Assembly (NCBI RefSeq): GCF_035046485.1
Contig: NC_085138.1
Span: 40,645,464 to 40,709,463 of the forward strand
DNA: 64,000 bases
Direction: 5' to 3'
From: Aedes albopictus
Lineage: Eukaryota; Arthropoda; Insecta; Diptera; Culicidae
Of this stretch, positions 54,501 to 64,000 are shown in pieces. A program made the position numbers and the translations under genes. Every line of letters starts with the position of its first letter. The first letter of the stretch is position 1. The notes beneath the pieces are model-generated. The model ran no database searches, was not told the DNA's origin, and saw nothing but the letters and a program-made list of their open reading frames with translations.

Positions 54501-55310
54501 ATCAAATTCATCACAAGTATCTTTAATCATTAGCCTAGTTAAAACACGCCGGAACCCACAAAAAATCTCGTTCAATATTGATCTGGTTCTTATCAGATTT
54601 CTCCCATTTTCATTCATTTTCTATAAGAAACCCGCACCGGAATTGCCATTCAATACCCTCCAGAATTTCCTCAATGACATATCAAAGTTGATACCCAGTA
54701 TGTCTTTTAGAGTTCCACAAGATTTTCAACAGGATTTGCATGGAAGTCCAAGGTGAATTCCACTTATCGTAGACTGTGAATCGCAATCGTATCAGGCTTT
54801 GATATTATCGTAGATCTAACTGCAACCTTTTTGAAGTCCTCACCCCCAAAACCCCAGCGAAATACCTTTCAAAATGTCAGTCAGCATTACCCTCGGAACA
54901 CTCAACAGTTTCAATGAAATCTCATAATTCTCATTTTCTCCAGAATCCCACTAGCAAGTCGTAAATTAGCGCACACTTTCACGTGGGTGAATCACACATT
55001 TCGAATTCAATCACGCTATCCATGAAAGCCAAAATTTTTTTTCCTAAAGCGCTGTTTGCAGATCGGAAGGAATTTCTCAGCCTATCTTGATGCATGGCAA
55101 ATTCCTTGCCTGAATCGCCCAAGAAACCATTTTTCTTCGATCGTAGTACGCAGTTGGAAAGAAATGACAATTCAAATGGCAGTCACTGTAGAAAGTTTCT
55201 GCCAGGAATAGGTCAAGGAATTTCTTGAGCGATTCCTTTTAAACTCGAAACTGGGCTTAAGTTTCAAGACCACGAAACGTCAAGGACTCATAGTAACCAC
55301 GGCATGCAGT
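54501..55310. other. No gene; worn repeats
   Basis: Includes an inverted relative of 51174 (around 54760-54815) and, at about 54990-55250, a distant member of the 7450/15213 repeat family (CCTATCTTGATGCATGGCAA, GGAATTTCTTGAGCGATTCC). Confidence 0.4.
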
Positions 55311-55311
55311 G

Positions 55312-55455
55312 CCCAATGGATTTCTGTACGAATTTATGCTGGTCTGCTTACTGTCACAGAAGAATTTGACGTTTGAGCGGTGCCGCTCCGCTCAAACGTC
55401 AAATTGTCTGTGAGAGTAAGCACATCAGCATAAACTCTCAGAAGTCCATAAACGC
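55312..55455. repeat. Hairpin element centred on TTTGAGCGG
   Basis: AATTTGACGTTTGAGCGG and its exact complement flank the 5-base centre TGCCG-like tip near 55384. Outer parts (TTATGCTG..GCTTACT and AGTAAGC..CAGCATAA) also pair, giving arms of about 70 nt with mismatches. Confidence 0.7.
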
Positions 55456-55499
55456 AGAAGTCCATAAATATCATACTTTAGGAATATGCTTGAGATCTT

Positions 55500-56390
55500 G
55501 TCAAGGGGTAGCCTTGGCTGAATGAATCAAAATTCACGTACATTTTGGATGACCTGGTATATTTCTAATGCATTGAAAAAGTAATTGAAAATAATATTTT
55601 GGTTAGAGGATCTTCATCTTCTTCTTCATTATGACTCGACGTCCCCACTGGGACTTGGCCTGCCTCGCTTCAACTTAGTGTTCTTTGAGCACTTCCCCAG
55701 TTATTAATTGAAGGGCTGTCTTTGCCTGCCATTGCATGAATTTGTACATTTGTGTGGCAAGTTCAATGATACACTATGCCCAGGGAGTCGAGAAAAGTTT
55801 CCCGACCGAAATTGGAATTGAACCCGCCGTCCCGGATTGGCGATCCATAGCCTTAACACTGGCTTACTGGTTTAGAGGATCTACTTGGATACATTTCATA
55901 ACAAAAAGACACAATTAAAGTCTTGGTTGATTCGGTAGATTGAATGGTCCAAATTAATGTACTTTTTGAAGGATCTAGAATACCTGTAATACACTGACGC
56001 AGTAGCAAAAGTTAGTATTTTGACTGAGAGGGTCTACTTGGATATGTTTTGATACGATATAACATCTTTGAAACGTTTGTTGATCTGGTAGATTAAGTAA
56101 TCTTATTTCGGGACAATTTGGAGTGTCGTCGATATCTGAAATACTTTTGAATCGGTCAAAAATAGTTTTCTTGGCTCAATGAGTCTTATCAAACCTGTTC
56201 TGCATAAAATGTATGTTGTAAATTAATGTATTTATTTGAATCTTTCAGTATTACAACTCCAGGACAGTTTGGATGACCTAGAACATCCCGAAAAAAATAT
56301 TTAACATAATATATCATTGTTTCCCTAAGTATTATAATGTATACCATTGGAAAAATATAAATTCGTTCCCGAAATATGTGTAGAAAAAAG
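55500..56390. repeat. Right subterminal region of the 10-kb unit
   Basis: Repeated pieces (CTACTTGGATAYRTTT at 55881 and 56034, GGTAGATT at 55940 and 56087, GGATCTAGAATACC) in the opposite orientation to, and loosely similar to, the tandem module at 46745-48420. A SINE is inserted at 55614-55871. Confidence 0.5.
55614..55871 (-). mobile_element. Feilai-like tRNA-derived SINE
   Basis: Minus-strand copy of the 20273-20536 family, with CTTCTTCTTC tail complement at the left and the tRNA-like head (degraded B box) at the right. It is flanked by the 11-bp duplication TTAGAGGATCT (55603-55613, 55872-55882). Confidence 0.88.
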
Positions 56391-56407
56391 TCGTCCCGAA
56401 AGGGTTA

Positions 56408-56656
56408 AGACAAGTACGTCCGTTTCAAATTCCAAATAGAGTTCAAAATTACGCTAGGAATGAACCCATGTATCGCATAATGTCATTTTATAATGCTAAT
56501 CGAAATCAGTTTAATGTTGCAATGTCCAAAGAAAAAATTAAGCATGTAATTAGATGTAGTTTTTAGATTAATTGACCTGAAATGAATGTATGTGTTGTAA
56601 TAGTTTAAGATAATGGGCGAATGCCTACAATCATAATAAATCAAATCAAATCAAAT
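56408..56656 (+). pseudogene. Jockey-like LINE, C-terminus and 3' tail (second part)
   Basis: In frame with 45776-46428 after removal of the intervening unit: RQVRPFQIPNRVQNYARNEP, MYRIMSFYNANRNQFNVAMS, then a stop at 56564-56566. A 3'-UTR and an (AAATC)n tail ending at about 56656 follow. The RNEPMYRIMxxYN pattern is the usual C-terminus of this LINE group. Confidence 0.85.
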
Positions 56657-56659
56657 CCT

Positions 56660-57019
56660 TTGACCATGTTGAAGCCCGTGGATAGTCGTGAGTTTTTTGT
56701 ACCAAAAATTTTGCTCGAAATCGGGCCATGGTGGGTGCAGCTCAATTTCTGGTATATCGGGTAGCCTCACCTTACGTACCGTCAACCATCGCTGGTTTGA
56801 GCGCATCTACTCTGAACATTCGTTGAAGATGATTTGACGCTCGTAAATATCGCCTTCGCTTGAGGCCACCTTAGCCAGGCAGTCCGCTTTTTCATTGCCC
56901 GGAATCGAGCAATGTTAAGGGACCCAGGCAATGGTGATTGTGTATGAGAGTTTGGACACAGCACTCAAGGGAGTACGATGAGAGTTTCATCTGTTCCATT
57001 GACCGGACAGCCTCTAGGA
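56660..57019 (-). pseudogene. LINE RNase H domain, C-terminal part
   Basis: The minus strand encodes EAVRSMEQMKLSSYSLECC and, after a frameshift, WVP-HCSIPGNEKADCLAKVAS-type sequence, the HCxIxGNExAD motif of the RNase H domain in LOA/I-type LINEs, followed by YERQIIFNECSE. It is split from its start by the hAT MITE at 57020-57207. Confidence 0.78.
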
Positions 57020-57207
57020 CATAGGTTCCCAAACTTTCAGGTAGCGCGACCCCCTTTTGGCAGCCAACTTAGTTATCGCGACCCACCACAGAAATTCCCT
57101 CATTTGTTATCTGTTACAGTAAAATATTATACTGGCCCCTCGCGACCCCCTGGATGAAGACCGGCGACTCCCCTGGGGGGTCGCGACCCGCAGTTTGGGA
57201 AACCATG
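57020..57207. mobile_element. hAT MITE, CATRGKTTCCCAAACT ends (188 bp)
   Basis: Inverted ends CATAGGTTCCCAAACTTT and CATGGTTTCCCAAACTGC, GC-rich GCGACCCCC motifs just inside, and a perfect 8-bp duplication CTCTAGGA (57012-57019, 57208-57215). The termini and duplication length fit hAT. Removal restores the RNase H frame across the site. Confidence 0.9.
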
Positions 57208-57345
57208 CTCTAGGAAGCTTAGACTGTCAGTAAAAATGAAGCAGTGGACCGGTGTAAAAGTACTAATACATATGCTTTAAAATGTGCCACTAGCTCAGCA
57301 CCGTATGCTGAAAAGGGCTTTTGAAGCAGGAAGGTGGCGCTGTCG
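57208..57345 (-). pseudogene. LINE RNase H domain, N-terminal part
   Basis: Read on the minus strand: SAYGAELVAHFKAYVLVLLH, corresponding to the FxAEL start of the RNase H domain, then a degraded stretch with one stop before the MITE. The LINE sequence ends at a PIF-like MITE scrap (57345-57400). Confidence 0.6.
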
Positions 57346-57399
57346 TACCCGATGTAAGGTCTTAAATATAAAAGGAAAACACATTTGCATCTTCCTTGT

Positions 57400-57880
57400 C
57401 GTTATTAAAAAACAGCTAAATTAGTGAGAAAACAATCGAGAAAATCCGCTTGAGAGGATTTTAAAAACGTTTGGAACAATAAACATGGTAAAAACACAAA
57501 TAATAAATTTTTATTTTTTTTTCTGAAGAATAAAAATATTTAATTTCAACCAGCTGAAATAAATGTTTCGACAGTATTTTGTAAAATAAACTTAAGCTGG
57601 AACTCCCGATAATTGGATATTGTTAATTTGTAAAACTTTGCAGTAATTTGTGTTTTTATAGGTTTCTTTAAAAGTTGAATTTTGATGTTTCTGATAATGT
57701 TTTTCATTCGTGTATTTCTTTAGGAATTTCAATGGGAGTCGCCCAAACATTTTCCAAAATTCATTTCTCTCATCCGAGTATAAGGACGAACCCATTATTC
57801 TATGAAGACCAGCACAAAATTCGAAATGACAGTTCAGATTCCTAACATAATGCATAAATTTCTTCAAGAAATCATACAGT
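57400..57880. other. No gene recognised
   Basis: A/T-rich DNA. A 91-codon minus frame at 57592-57867 (HYVRNLNCHFEFCAGLHRIM) has no known domain, and I do not support it. Confidence 0.25.
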
Positions 57881-59385
57881 ATCTTTAAATTTTTCTGGAT
57901 GTTTGATTCAACTTCGTTTTCAAAAATACTTAATTCAGTTTCAAAGGTTTTTAGAAATCCTCTAACAATCCTTTTTACCTATTTCCGCCGATTGTTTCAG
58001 TTGGTTTCACCATCATTTGTTTTACCAAAGGTTTCGTCTGAAGTTTAATCAAAATATTTCCCAGAAGAAAGAAAATTTGCAGTAATCACTAGCTAGGAGA
58101 AATTCCTATGAATTCTTTTTGTGAGTTTTTGTCGGAATCTCTAGAAGAATTCCTGCTGGAATCACTGAATGAAATTATGAGAGAACCTCTGGAGTAGTTC
58201 CTGCAGGAATATCGGAAGAAATGCCTGATGAAAATCCGGAAGACATTTCTGCACAAATTTCCAACGGAATTCGTCGAATCATTCTTGCAGGAATTACTGG
58301 AACTGTTCGTGAAGAAATGCCAGAAGGAATGCATGTAAGAATTTGTGAAGAGCCACCGGAAAAAAAATCTGGAAAAACTTTCGGAGGAATCCCTGAAAAA
58401 CAATATTAAGGAGTCTCTTGAGGAAGAAGGTTTTACAAAAAAATCATTTTCTGAACGAATCCATGGAAGGCTTTCAAAAGAAACCTTTCGAGAAGTGTTG
58501 GATAAAATTATTGGCGGATATTCTAACAGTAAACCAGTAGAAATTTCTGAAAGTATTCCAGATTTATAATTTTCTGAAGGAATTTATGGGGAAATTTAGA
58601 TGGATTTCATTATAAATTCATGGAGCAGTCTCAAGTGAACAAGGAACAATTTTGGATGGAATCAATGGAATATTTTCTAAGCAATGTGAGAGATTTATTT
58701 CTTCTAACGAAATCTACAGAAGACTTTCTGAAGGAAACTTTGGTCAAATTTTCTAAAGTAAACTGTGGAAGATTAAAAAACCCTGGAATTCTGAAGGGAG
58801 CACTTTTCTAGAGGTATTTCTGAAGAAATTTTTGGAGGGATTTCTAAAGGAATCTCTAAAGAATTTTCTGTCGGAATCCATGGAGGAATTACTGAGGAAA
58901 TCTATTGAAGATTATCTAAGTAATCTTATATTTTTGCAGGAATTCTTCTTTATTATAGAGAATTTTGGCAGGAATGTATATAATAATTTCTGATGGAAAC
59001 CCTGGAAAATTTCTAAAGAAATTCATTGACGATTTACCAAGTGGAAATAAGGAAAAATGTGAAAGAGAAGTATCATCCCCTAGAAGATCGAAGGAATTTC
59101 TGAAGGTGATCCTTGTTGCAAATTTCTAAATTTATCCCTGGAAGGTTTTTTGAAAGAATATCTGCAGAATTTTTTTAAGAATACTGTGGAAATTTTTCTA
59201 ATAAAATCCTTAGAGAAATATCGGAACTATTTTCTGAATAAATTCTTAGATAACTCCTGAAAGTCTTCGGGGAGAAATTTCTATAGGAGTCCTTCGAAGA
59301 ATTTCAAGAGGAATCTCCAAAAGAATTTTTGATTAGATGTTTTTTTGTAAATTTTCTAAAGAATTTCTGCGGGAATGCTTTGGGA
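57880..59385. repeat. GGAATTCC-type block, mainly A-rich orientation
   Basis: After a short T-rich part (to about 58080) the plus strand is A-rich with units like GGAATTTCTGAAGGAATC. Frames such as 58345-58569 and 58620-58811 are repeat by-products. Confidence 0.6.
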
Positions 59386-59389
59386 TTTT

Positions 59390-59985
59390 GAGGCGTCGCG
59401 TCCGCATGTGCAACATGTGCATTACACGTGTAGCTAAAATTGAAATTTCGTGAAAAAATATGTTTGACACCCATATGAATTTAACGGAAAAGTGTGTAAC
59501 GATTTATTTCAGCTTCCCCCTATCTTTATTGCGCGCAAACCCCAAAATTTTATTCCCACCTTTGGGTTTCCGCGCCGAAGACCCAGCGCCAGATTCGGCG
59601 ACAAAGAAAACTGACAGCAGTCGCCGGACAGTTGGCAATCCTGATATTTGACGGCGGCTGCCCGGTAGTCATGGGAGTGGATTGTTGTCACGCAAATAGA
59701 TCTTTTCGCTGAAATTGCATGTGTATTGAGTTGTTGTTGACAGATTTTCTGCAGTGTTAGTATGAAATTCAGCGATTTTCTGTATCGCGTAAGCCTTCGC
59801 TGGAAGAAAACGTCATGTTGTTCAGCGAAGCAAGGAAAATTTTCAGTGAAAAAAGCAATACTATCCCCAACATCGCGCGCAAACCACATGACGAGCGAGA
59901 AGCAACTTGCATAAAAGTAACGCGGGAATCGCGATCTTGCACACTCTGAAAGAGGAAACATCTTATTGGAAAGCGGTCCTAGTGC
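59390..59985. other. Non-repetitive DNA with a 150-codon minus-strand frame
   Basis: GC-balanced sequence without repeats. The minus-strand frame 59961-59509 (starting MFPLSECARSRFPRYFYASC) has six cysteines in its second half but no recognisable domain. It is long for chance but its codon pattern is not persuasive. Confidence 0.28.
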
Positions 59986-59987
59986 GA

Positions 59988-60200
59988 TACACAGAGAAAA
60001 TTTTCTACTCAGGGGCTGAGTTGGTCTTACTCAGAAATCGAAAAATCCTTTGTTTTCTTACTCAGTTTCCGTTAAAAGTGGGACAACCCATTGCCAATGG
60101 GTTGTCCCACTTTTAGCCGAAACTGAGTAAGAAAACAAAGGATTTTTCGATTTCTGAGTAAGACCAACTCAGTCATTGAGTAGAAATTTTTCTCGGTGTA
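59988..60200. mobile_element. 213-bp near-perfect palindrome
   Basis: Positions 59988-60093 and 60095-60200 are inverted copies of 106 nt each around a single central base. The ends read TACACAGAGAAAA and the centre CCCATTG-C-CAATGGG. Only a handful of mismatches are visible. Probably a very short fold-back transposon. Confidence 0.88.
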
Positions 60201-60975
60201 GTTCCCGAGCAACGGCTGTGTGTATAGGTAGGCAAAGCGGCACCCATCTGCTACGCACCGCATGCTTTCGCTTGGCTTCCAAACAGCAACACGGAAACCT
60301 CGGTTGGAAACGCTCTGGCGCATATCGTATTCCCGTAGTGGTTTAACAGTATTGGTTGCTGGCTGAGAAAAATTTCAAACACATAGGCACTCAACGTGTG
60401 TCATCGCTTTGGTGCACTTGGATGCTTCTTCGCATGGCTTTTGCAAACGGGGGTGCGGCGCTCACTGTTTCGTACTGATCTCTCGCGCTAAAACGTTTCG
60501 CTCTCCCAGTAGGGTGGTCGAAAGCTACAAATTCAAATAGCGCTACAAGTTATTTTGTCAATGAAGATTCGAGAATAACTTCTGATTCTAAACTCTAATG
60601 CTAGAAATACGTATTTGTCAAAATGTACCGTTCTAAGATCGATCGCATATTGCCTAAACAGAAATCTTAAAACCTGTCTTTAAAAAAAATTGGCAGTACG
60701 TCTCCCGGGAAAACTAGTACATTTTAAATATCGTCACAATGTCAGATACTAACTGTACTTAGATTGTATGAAGTTTCAAACTAGACAAAGTTATTTTCCC
60801 AAAGGAAAATAGACAGTTTCTGTGATCGATTAAGATCGACAGTTTTGGATGTGATAAACATTGAATTGTCGACTAACACCTATTTTTCTTTAAAAAAGGT
60901 AGATTTCCATAGAGTAAACCGTATTAAATTTTGAACGGTTAGCGGTAAAATTATAGTACCCTCGTACGAGCAGTT
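60201..60975. other. No gene recognised
   Basis: Unique DNA. The GC-balanced part (to about 60530) grades into A/T-rich sequence with no repeat that I can identify. Confidence 0.3.
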
Positions 60976-60977
60976 TA

Positions 60978-61595
60978 ACCCTCTAATACCCAATCCCGCC
61001 TTTAGACGGGGTATAGTTTGATCATTTTTGTAATTTTTGTTTCGTGGAAAAACATTTTTTTTATATTTTTGGCTGATATTTAGGACTGTTTTGTATATCT
61101 CAAAATGGTTTTTGGTGTATTATAAAACGTATTTACATTTTTTAAAAATCATTGAAAAATTGATGTTTTAGTCACCTGTTAGAAGTCATTGTTTATTTTG
61201 TATTGAATCGCTACAATTAACATATTTTAAATTTTTCCCAAATCATTCTATCCTTGTTTAATAGTTTAAGGGAATCGAATATACTCTAAAATTATTTTCC
61301 TTAAAATAACACGGAAAATAAAATTCTCTGTGAAAAAAATTTCAAATAATAATATTTCAACAATAATCATAAAATCTCAAAATGTTTTCATCTCAAAAAA
61401 TCCGTTCCCCAAATTGGCTTCCAGGAAAAATATAAAAGTGTGGGGATGTTCAAAAATAAAAATTAGAAAAATCAAAAACTGAAATTCACGAAATCGAGAA
61501 TTAAAAAGAATCATCTTCCAAAACATGTTTAAATCGATTTTAGATGACGAAAAATGATACTTAGATCAAAACCAAAAATTTGGGTATTAGAGGGT
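60978..61595. mobile_element. TA-flanked MITE, ACCCTCTAATACCCAA ends (618 bp)
   Basis: Perfect 16-bp inverted ends ACCCTCTAATACCCAA, TA at 60976-60977 and 61596-61597, and a very A/T-rich interior without coding capacity. The TTAACCCT start is shared with the units at 46429 and 48213. Confidence 0.9.
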
Positions 61596-61599
61596 TAAC

Positions 61600-62670
61600 C
61601 ATTAAAAAAAGATCCCATAAAGTGAACTGGAGTGAAAATCAATTTATGGCCGTATAGCCTGTCCCAGATCAATGGCAAGTCCAAGCTCACAAATAAACTA
61701 GCACTTGTGTATGTCCAAAAAGGGGAAACTTTATTAGAAGTAGGTTAGGGAATCACATTTTAATAGTACCGAAGTAGTAATGTATCGTTCCGATTAAAAT
61801 TATAATGATCAATCAGGCAAAATTTAATATGTAAGGAAATGGGATGGAGGGTGATTTGAGATGGCTAATAACTGGTCTACATAATTTATGAAAAATCTGC
61901 AAGTGCACATGTGGCTAAACGAGGCACGCGACGCCTCTGGATTTTTTAAAAAAGAAATTCGTGGAGAAATTCCTGAAAGAATTTTTGATAGATTTTCTGA
62001 AAAAAAAAAAACCAGCAAGAAATTGCTTAGAAATACTCAAAATAATGCCTCTGGAATGCCTAAACCAATTTCAACCAAATTCGGCATACACTTTCCTTAA
62101 TTTGTGGAGGGTATTATATGAGTATTGAAATTCCAGATGACGGCTGGGGTTCTAAGATGGCGGCCTAAACTCCAGAATGTATGCTATTTAACTGCAATGT
62201 TGCTTCGGGTACTATGCAATGTGGGTACCATAATCCGGGGTCAAATTGATCACTTTAAAGCAACTTTTAGGCAATTTACTATGAAATAAGTGATTTCTAT
62301 CACAATAACTGACTATTTCTTTTAAAACAAATGAGCTTATTTCAACTTATTCTTGTTCAGAATAGCTACTTCCCAACCAAGGCTCCACAAAAATGTTAAT
62401 ACAGAAAATTAACGAGAAGTTCTTGTGGAAATCGATTGTTTAGTAGCAATGATTTCAGCTAAGTGAGAAATACATTGCAAATTTCTAAAAAAAATAGAGC
62501 AAAACAAACTTTTTTCTTAAAAATAAAGAGTACATTTACCTCTAGATATCCATAAACTAGATGAGGTAAGAAGTTTAAGATGATTACGACTCTTAGAAGT
62601 TCCTAGTATGGAATTACAATTAAGTACCCGAATGATCAATTTCACCACGCTGATCAATTTAACTCCGGTT
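61600..62670. other. No gene; A/T-rich with a small GGAATTCC patch
   Basis: A degenerate GGAATTCC-type patch lies at about 61940-62060. The rest contains no recognisable feature. Confidence 0.35.
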
Positions 62671-62673
62671 CAC

Positions 62674-62940
62674 GGTATCTATCGATCGGGCTCGATGAAT
62701 AGATCTCAAATAAATGGCGGACTAGAATCCAAGATGGCGGCCATGGAACGGTGGTTTGAGCTATGTAACCACGTAATATGGGTATCTATCGATCGGGCTT
62801 GATGATTAGAAGTCAAAAATCGATATTGGACGCTATTTTGAATTTCAAGATGGCGGACCACAATCCAAGATGACCATGGTAGTTTGAGCTATGATACCAT
62901 GCAATATAGGTATCAGTTGATCGGGCTCGATGAGCAGAAG
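62674..62940. repeat. Tandem repeat, GGTATCTATCGATCGGGCT unit
   Basis: The start GGTATCTATCGATCGGGCT occurs at 62674 and 62781 and as GGTATCAGTTGATCGGGCT at 62909, with TCCAAGATGGCGG and TTTGAGCTATG in each unit. Spacings are 107 and 128 bp. Confidence 0.75.
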
Positions 62941-63240
62941 GGTATATGGTAGGATAGTGGGTTCGGTAGACGGTGGGATAGAGGTCGGGTAGAAGGTTTG
63001 TGTGAAGAATGTAGTAGATGGTAGGGTAGAGAGTTAGGATTAACGGTAGGGTAGTGGGTAGAGTAGAGGATACAACAATCGAAAAATAATGTGTTTCTGT
63101 GAGTATAGGGCACATAATTGGGGCGCAGGATTACACAGAAGCTTCATGACAGGGTTAGGATAGAGAGCAGAGAATACGGTAAGGCAAATAGTAGATGGTT
63201 AGGGTAGAGATTAGGGTGAAGAAATGGGATAAGATTAGAT
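62936..63240. repeat. Purine-rich GGTAGGRTAG minisatellite
   Basis: Degenerate units GGTAGGGTAGAGRGT recur on the plus strand (for example at 62950, 63030, 63045 and 63195). Frames on the complementary strand are rich in PTxYP and are by-products. Confidence 0.6.
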
Positions 63241-63244
63241 GAGA

Positions 63245-63590
63245 TGAGATTTTTCGGAGATTCTTTCTGCGCTCCTCCAGATGCTCCTTCCGGAATTCCT
63301 GTATGCATTTCTGTCAAGATTCCTCTAGAAAATCTTGAAAGGATTCTTTTAGGAGTACTAGCCGGCTTTTCTTCAGGCAATCCTGCTTTGATTATTCCAC
63401 GGATTCCTCCTGGTATTTTTTCAAAAAGTTCTGCAAAGATATTTTCAGAGACTCCAATGGAAGTTCTTTTTGATATAAGTGTCAGGACTCCTACAGGTTT
63501 TCCTTGAATTCCTTGGTATTCCTTACTGAAATTTTTCCAAGAATTCCTGTCGGGATTCCTCCCCAGATTTCTCCACTAATTCCACTAAAA
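63245..63590. repeat. GGAATTCC-type repeat patch
   Basis: T-rich units (TTCCTCCAGATGCTCC, GGATTCCTCCTGG) like those in the larger blocks. The 87-codon frame at 63244-63507 is a by-product. Confidence 0.6.
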
Positions 63591-64000
63591 TTATTAGGGT
63601 TTTCAGCACCTTTTAAATTTTAAATAATTTTCTAATTGTTTGTAAGTGCCTACGATAAATGAGGTTTAAAAAAGATTAAAATCGTTGTATATTAGCAGGT
63701 AATTGAAGCCAAACTTGACTACACAATTATCACACCTTTTTTTACTCCCCGCTGTTGGGGAAGTTAAGTCACTGCGTCCAATAAGCTGAGCTTTTGTGGC
63801 CTGAAATGAAACCTTAGTCAGTTAATATGCCTTACTAGAAGGTGTGTGTTTTATGCATGGCTTTCATAAGACTCATCGATTTACAGCATTGCAGCTAATA
63901 CATACTAATGTTCTGTGTGATTACTAGGGCATAAACATTCCCCCACAGTAACAACCCTCAACCGCCTAAATAGTTAACCGAGTAGCAGTCATTAGTTTAC
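63591..64000. other. No gene recognised at the window end
   Basis: A/T-rich DNA with no identifiable element before the window ends. Confidence 0.3.

Larger units (their letters stand above)
46429..56405. mobile_element. 9,977-bp TA-flanked unit with TTAACCCTTTCGGGACG ends
   Basis: The left end reads ACCCTTTCGGGACG, the right end is its exact inverse (CGTCCCGAAAGGGT), and TA flanks both sides (46427-46428, 56406-56407). Removing the unit with one TA joins LYEGRSGL to RQVRPFQIPNRV in frame in the Jockey-like LINE, so the outer limits are well supported. Inside are a decayed tandem array near the left end, related inverted sequence near the right end, and nested SINEs, MITEs, GGAATTCC repeats and a LINE derivative. 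No transposase was recognised. It may be a smaller element swollen by nested insertions. Confidence 0.83.

Noticed and set aside
59509..59961. 150-codon minus-strand frame as a host gene
   Set aside because: No recognisable domain, no supported promoter or splice pattern; mentioned under the island only.

Overview
The window looks like intergenic or intronic DNA of a culicine mosquito, most likely Aedes. The evidence is full-length tRNA-derived SINEs of the Feilai type, RTE-clade and LOA-clade non-LTR retrotransposons, many TA-flanked inverted-repeat elements (MITEs), and long degenerate blocks built on GGAATTCCTCC. I found no intact host protein-coding gene. Almost all longer open frames are transposon relics or by-products of simple repeats, and no cellular tRNA or rRNA gene or CRISPR array is visible. 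Species assignment is inference.

Layout. 1-5.9 kb: an 876-bp TA-flanked MITE, a 749-bp near-complete fold-back, a short SINE/LINE tail, and a 344-bp MITE with a 5-bp target duplication inside TTTGGCCGAA repeats. 5.9-7.4 kb: a GGAATTCC block that switches strand. 7.65-12.25 kb: a broken RTE-clade element cut by three separate TA-flanked MITEs, one of which carries a SINE. 12.7-16.4 kb: largely non-repetitive DNA with small MITEs. 16.6-18.5 kb: another GGAATTCC block carrying a SINE. 18.6-21.1 kb: a broken LOA-like element on the minus strand, interrupted by a MITE and a Feilai SINE. 21.4-28.4 kb: a 667-bp SINE with a 20-bp target duplication, a fold-back of 919 bp, a related 3' tail, and two copies of another tRNA-like repeat. 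28.4-33.3 kb: a short MITE, a reverse-transcriptase scrap, a hammerhead-like motif and unique DNA. 33.4-38.3 kb: the largest GGAATTCC block. 39.2-42.2 kb: MITEs.

42.6-57.4 kb is the most informative region. A degenerate LINE C-terminus (minus strand) is split by a 2.5-kb fold-back. Beside it lies a 5'-truncated Jockey-like LINE (plus strand) whose ORF is split by one 9,977-bp TA-flanked unit with TTAACCCT ends. Removing that unit and one TA restores the LINE frame exactly. The unit carries a decayed ~300-bp tandem array, related sequence inverted near its other end, and many nested insertions. A LINE RNase H domain beyond it is split by a hAT MITE with a perfect 8-bp duplication. 57.9-64 kb: a last GGAATTCC block, a 213-bp near-perfect palindrome, an ACCCTCTAATACCC-ended MITE and minisatellites.

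The pieces do not form a pathway. They record successive insertions, many datable relative to each other because target duplications and restored reading frames identify host and guest. Two points go beyond routine annotation: SINEs and LINE-derived scraps share 3' ends (including a hairpin with a compensatory base pair), and several independent fold-backs could produce long double-stranded RNA.
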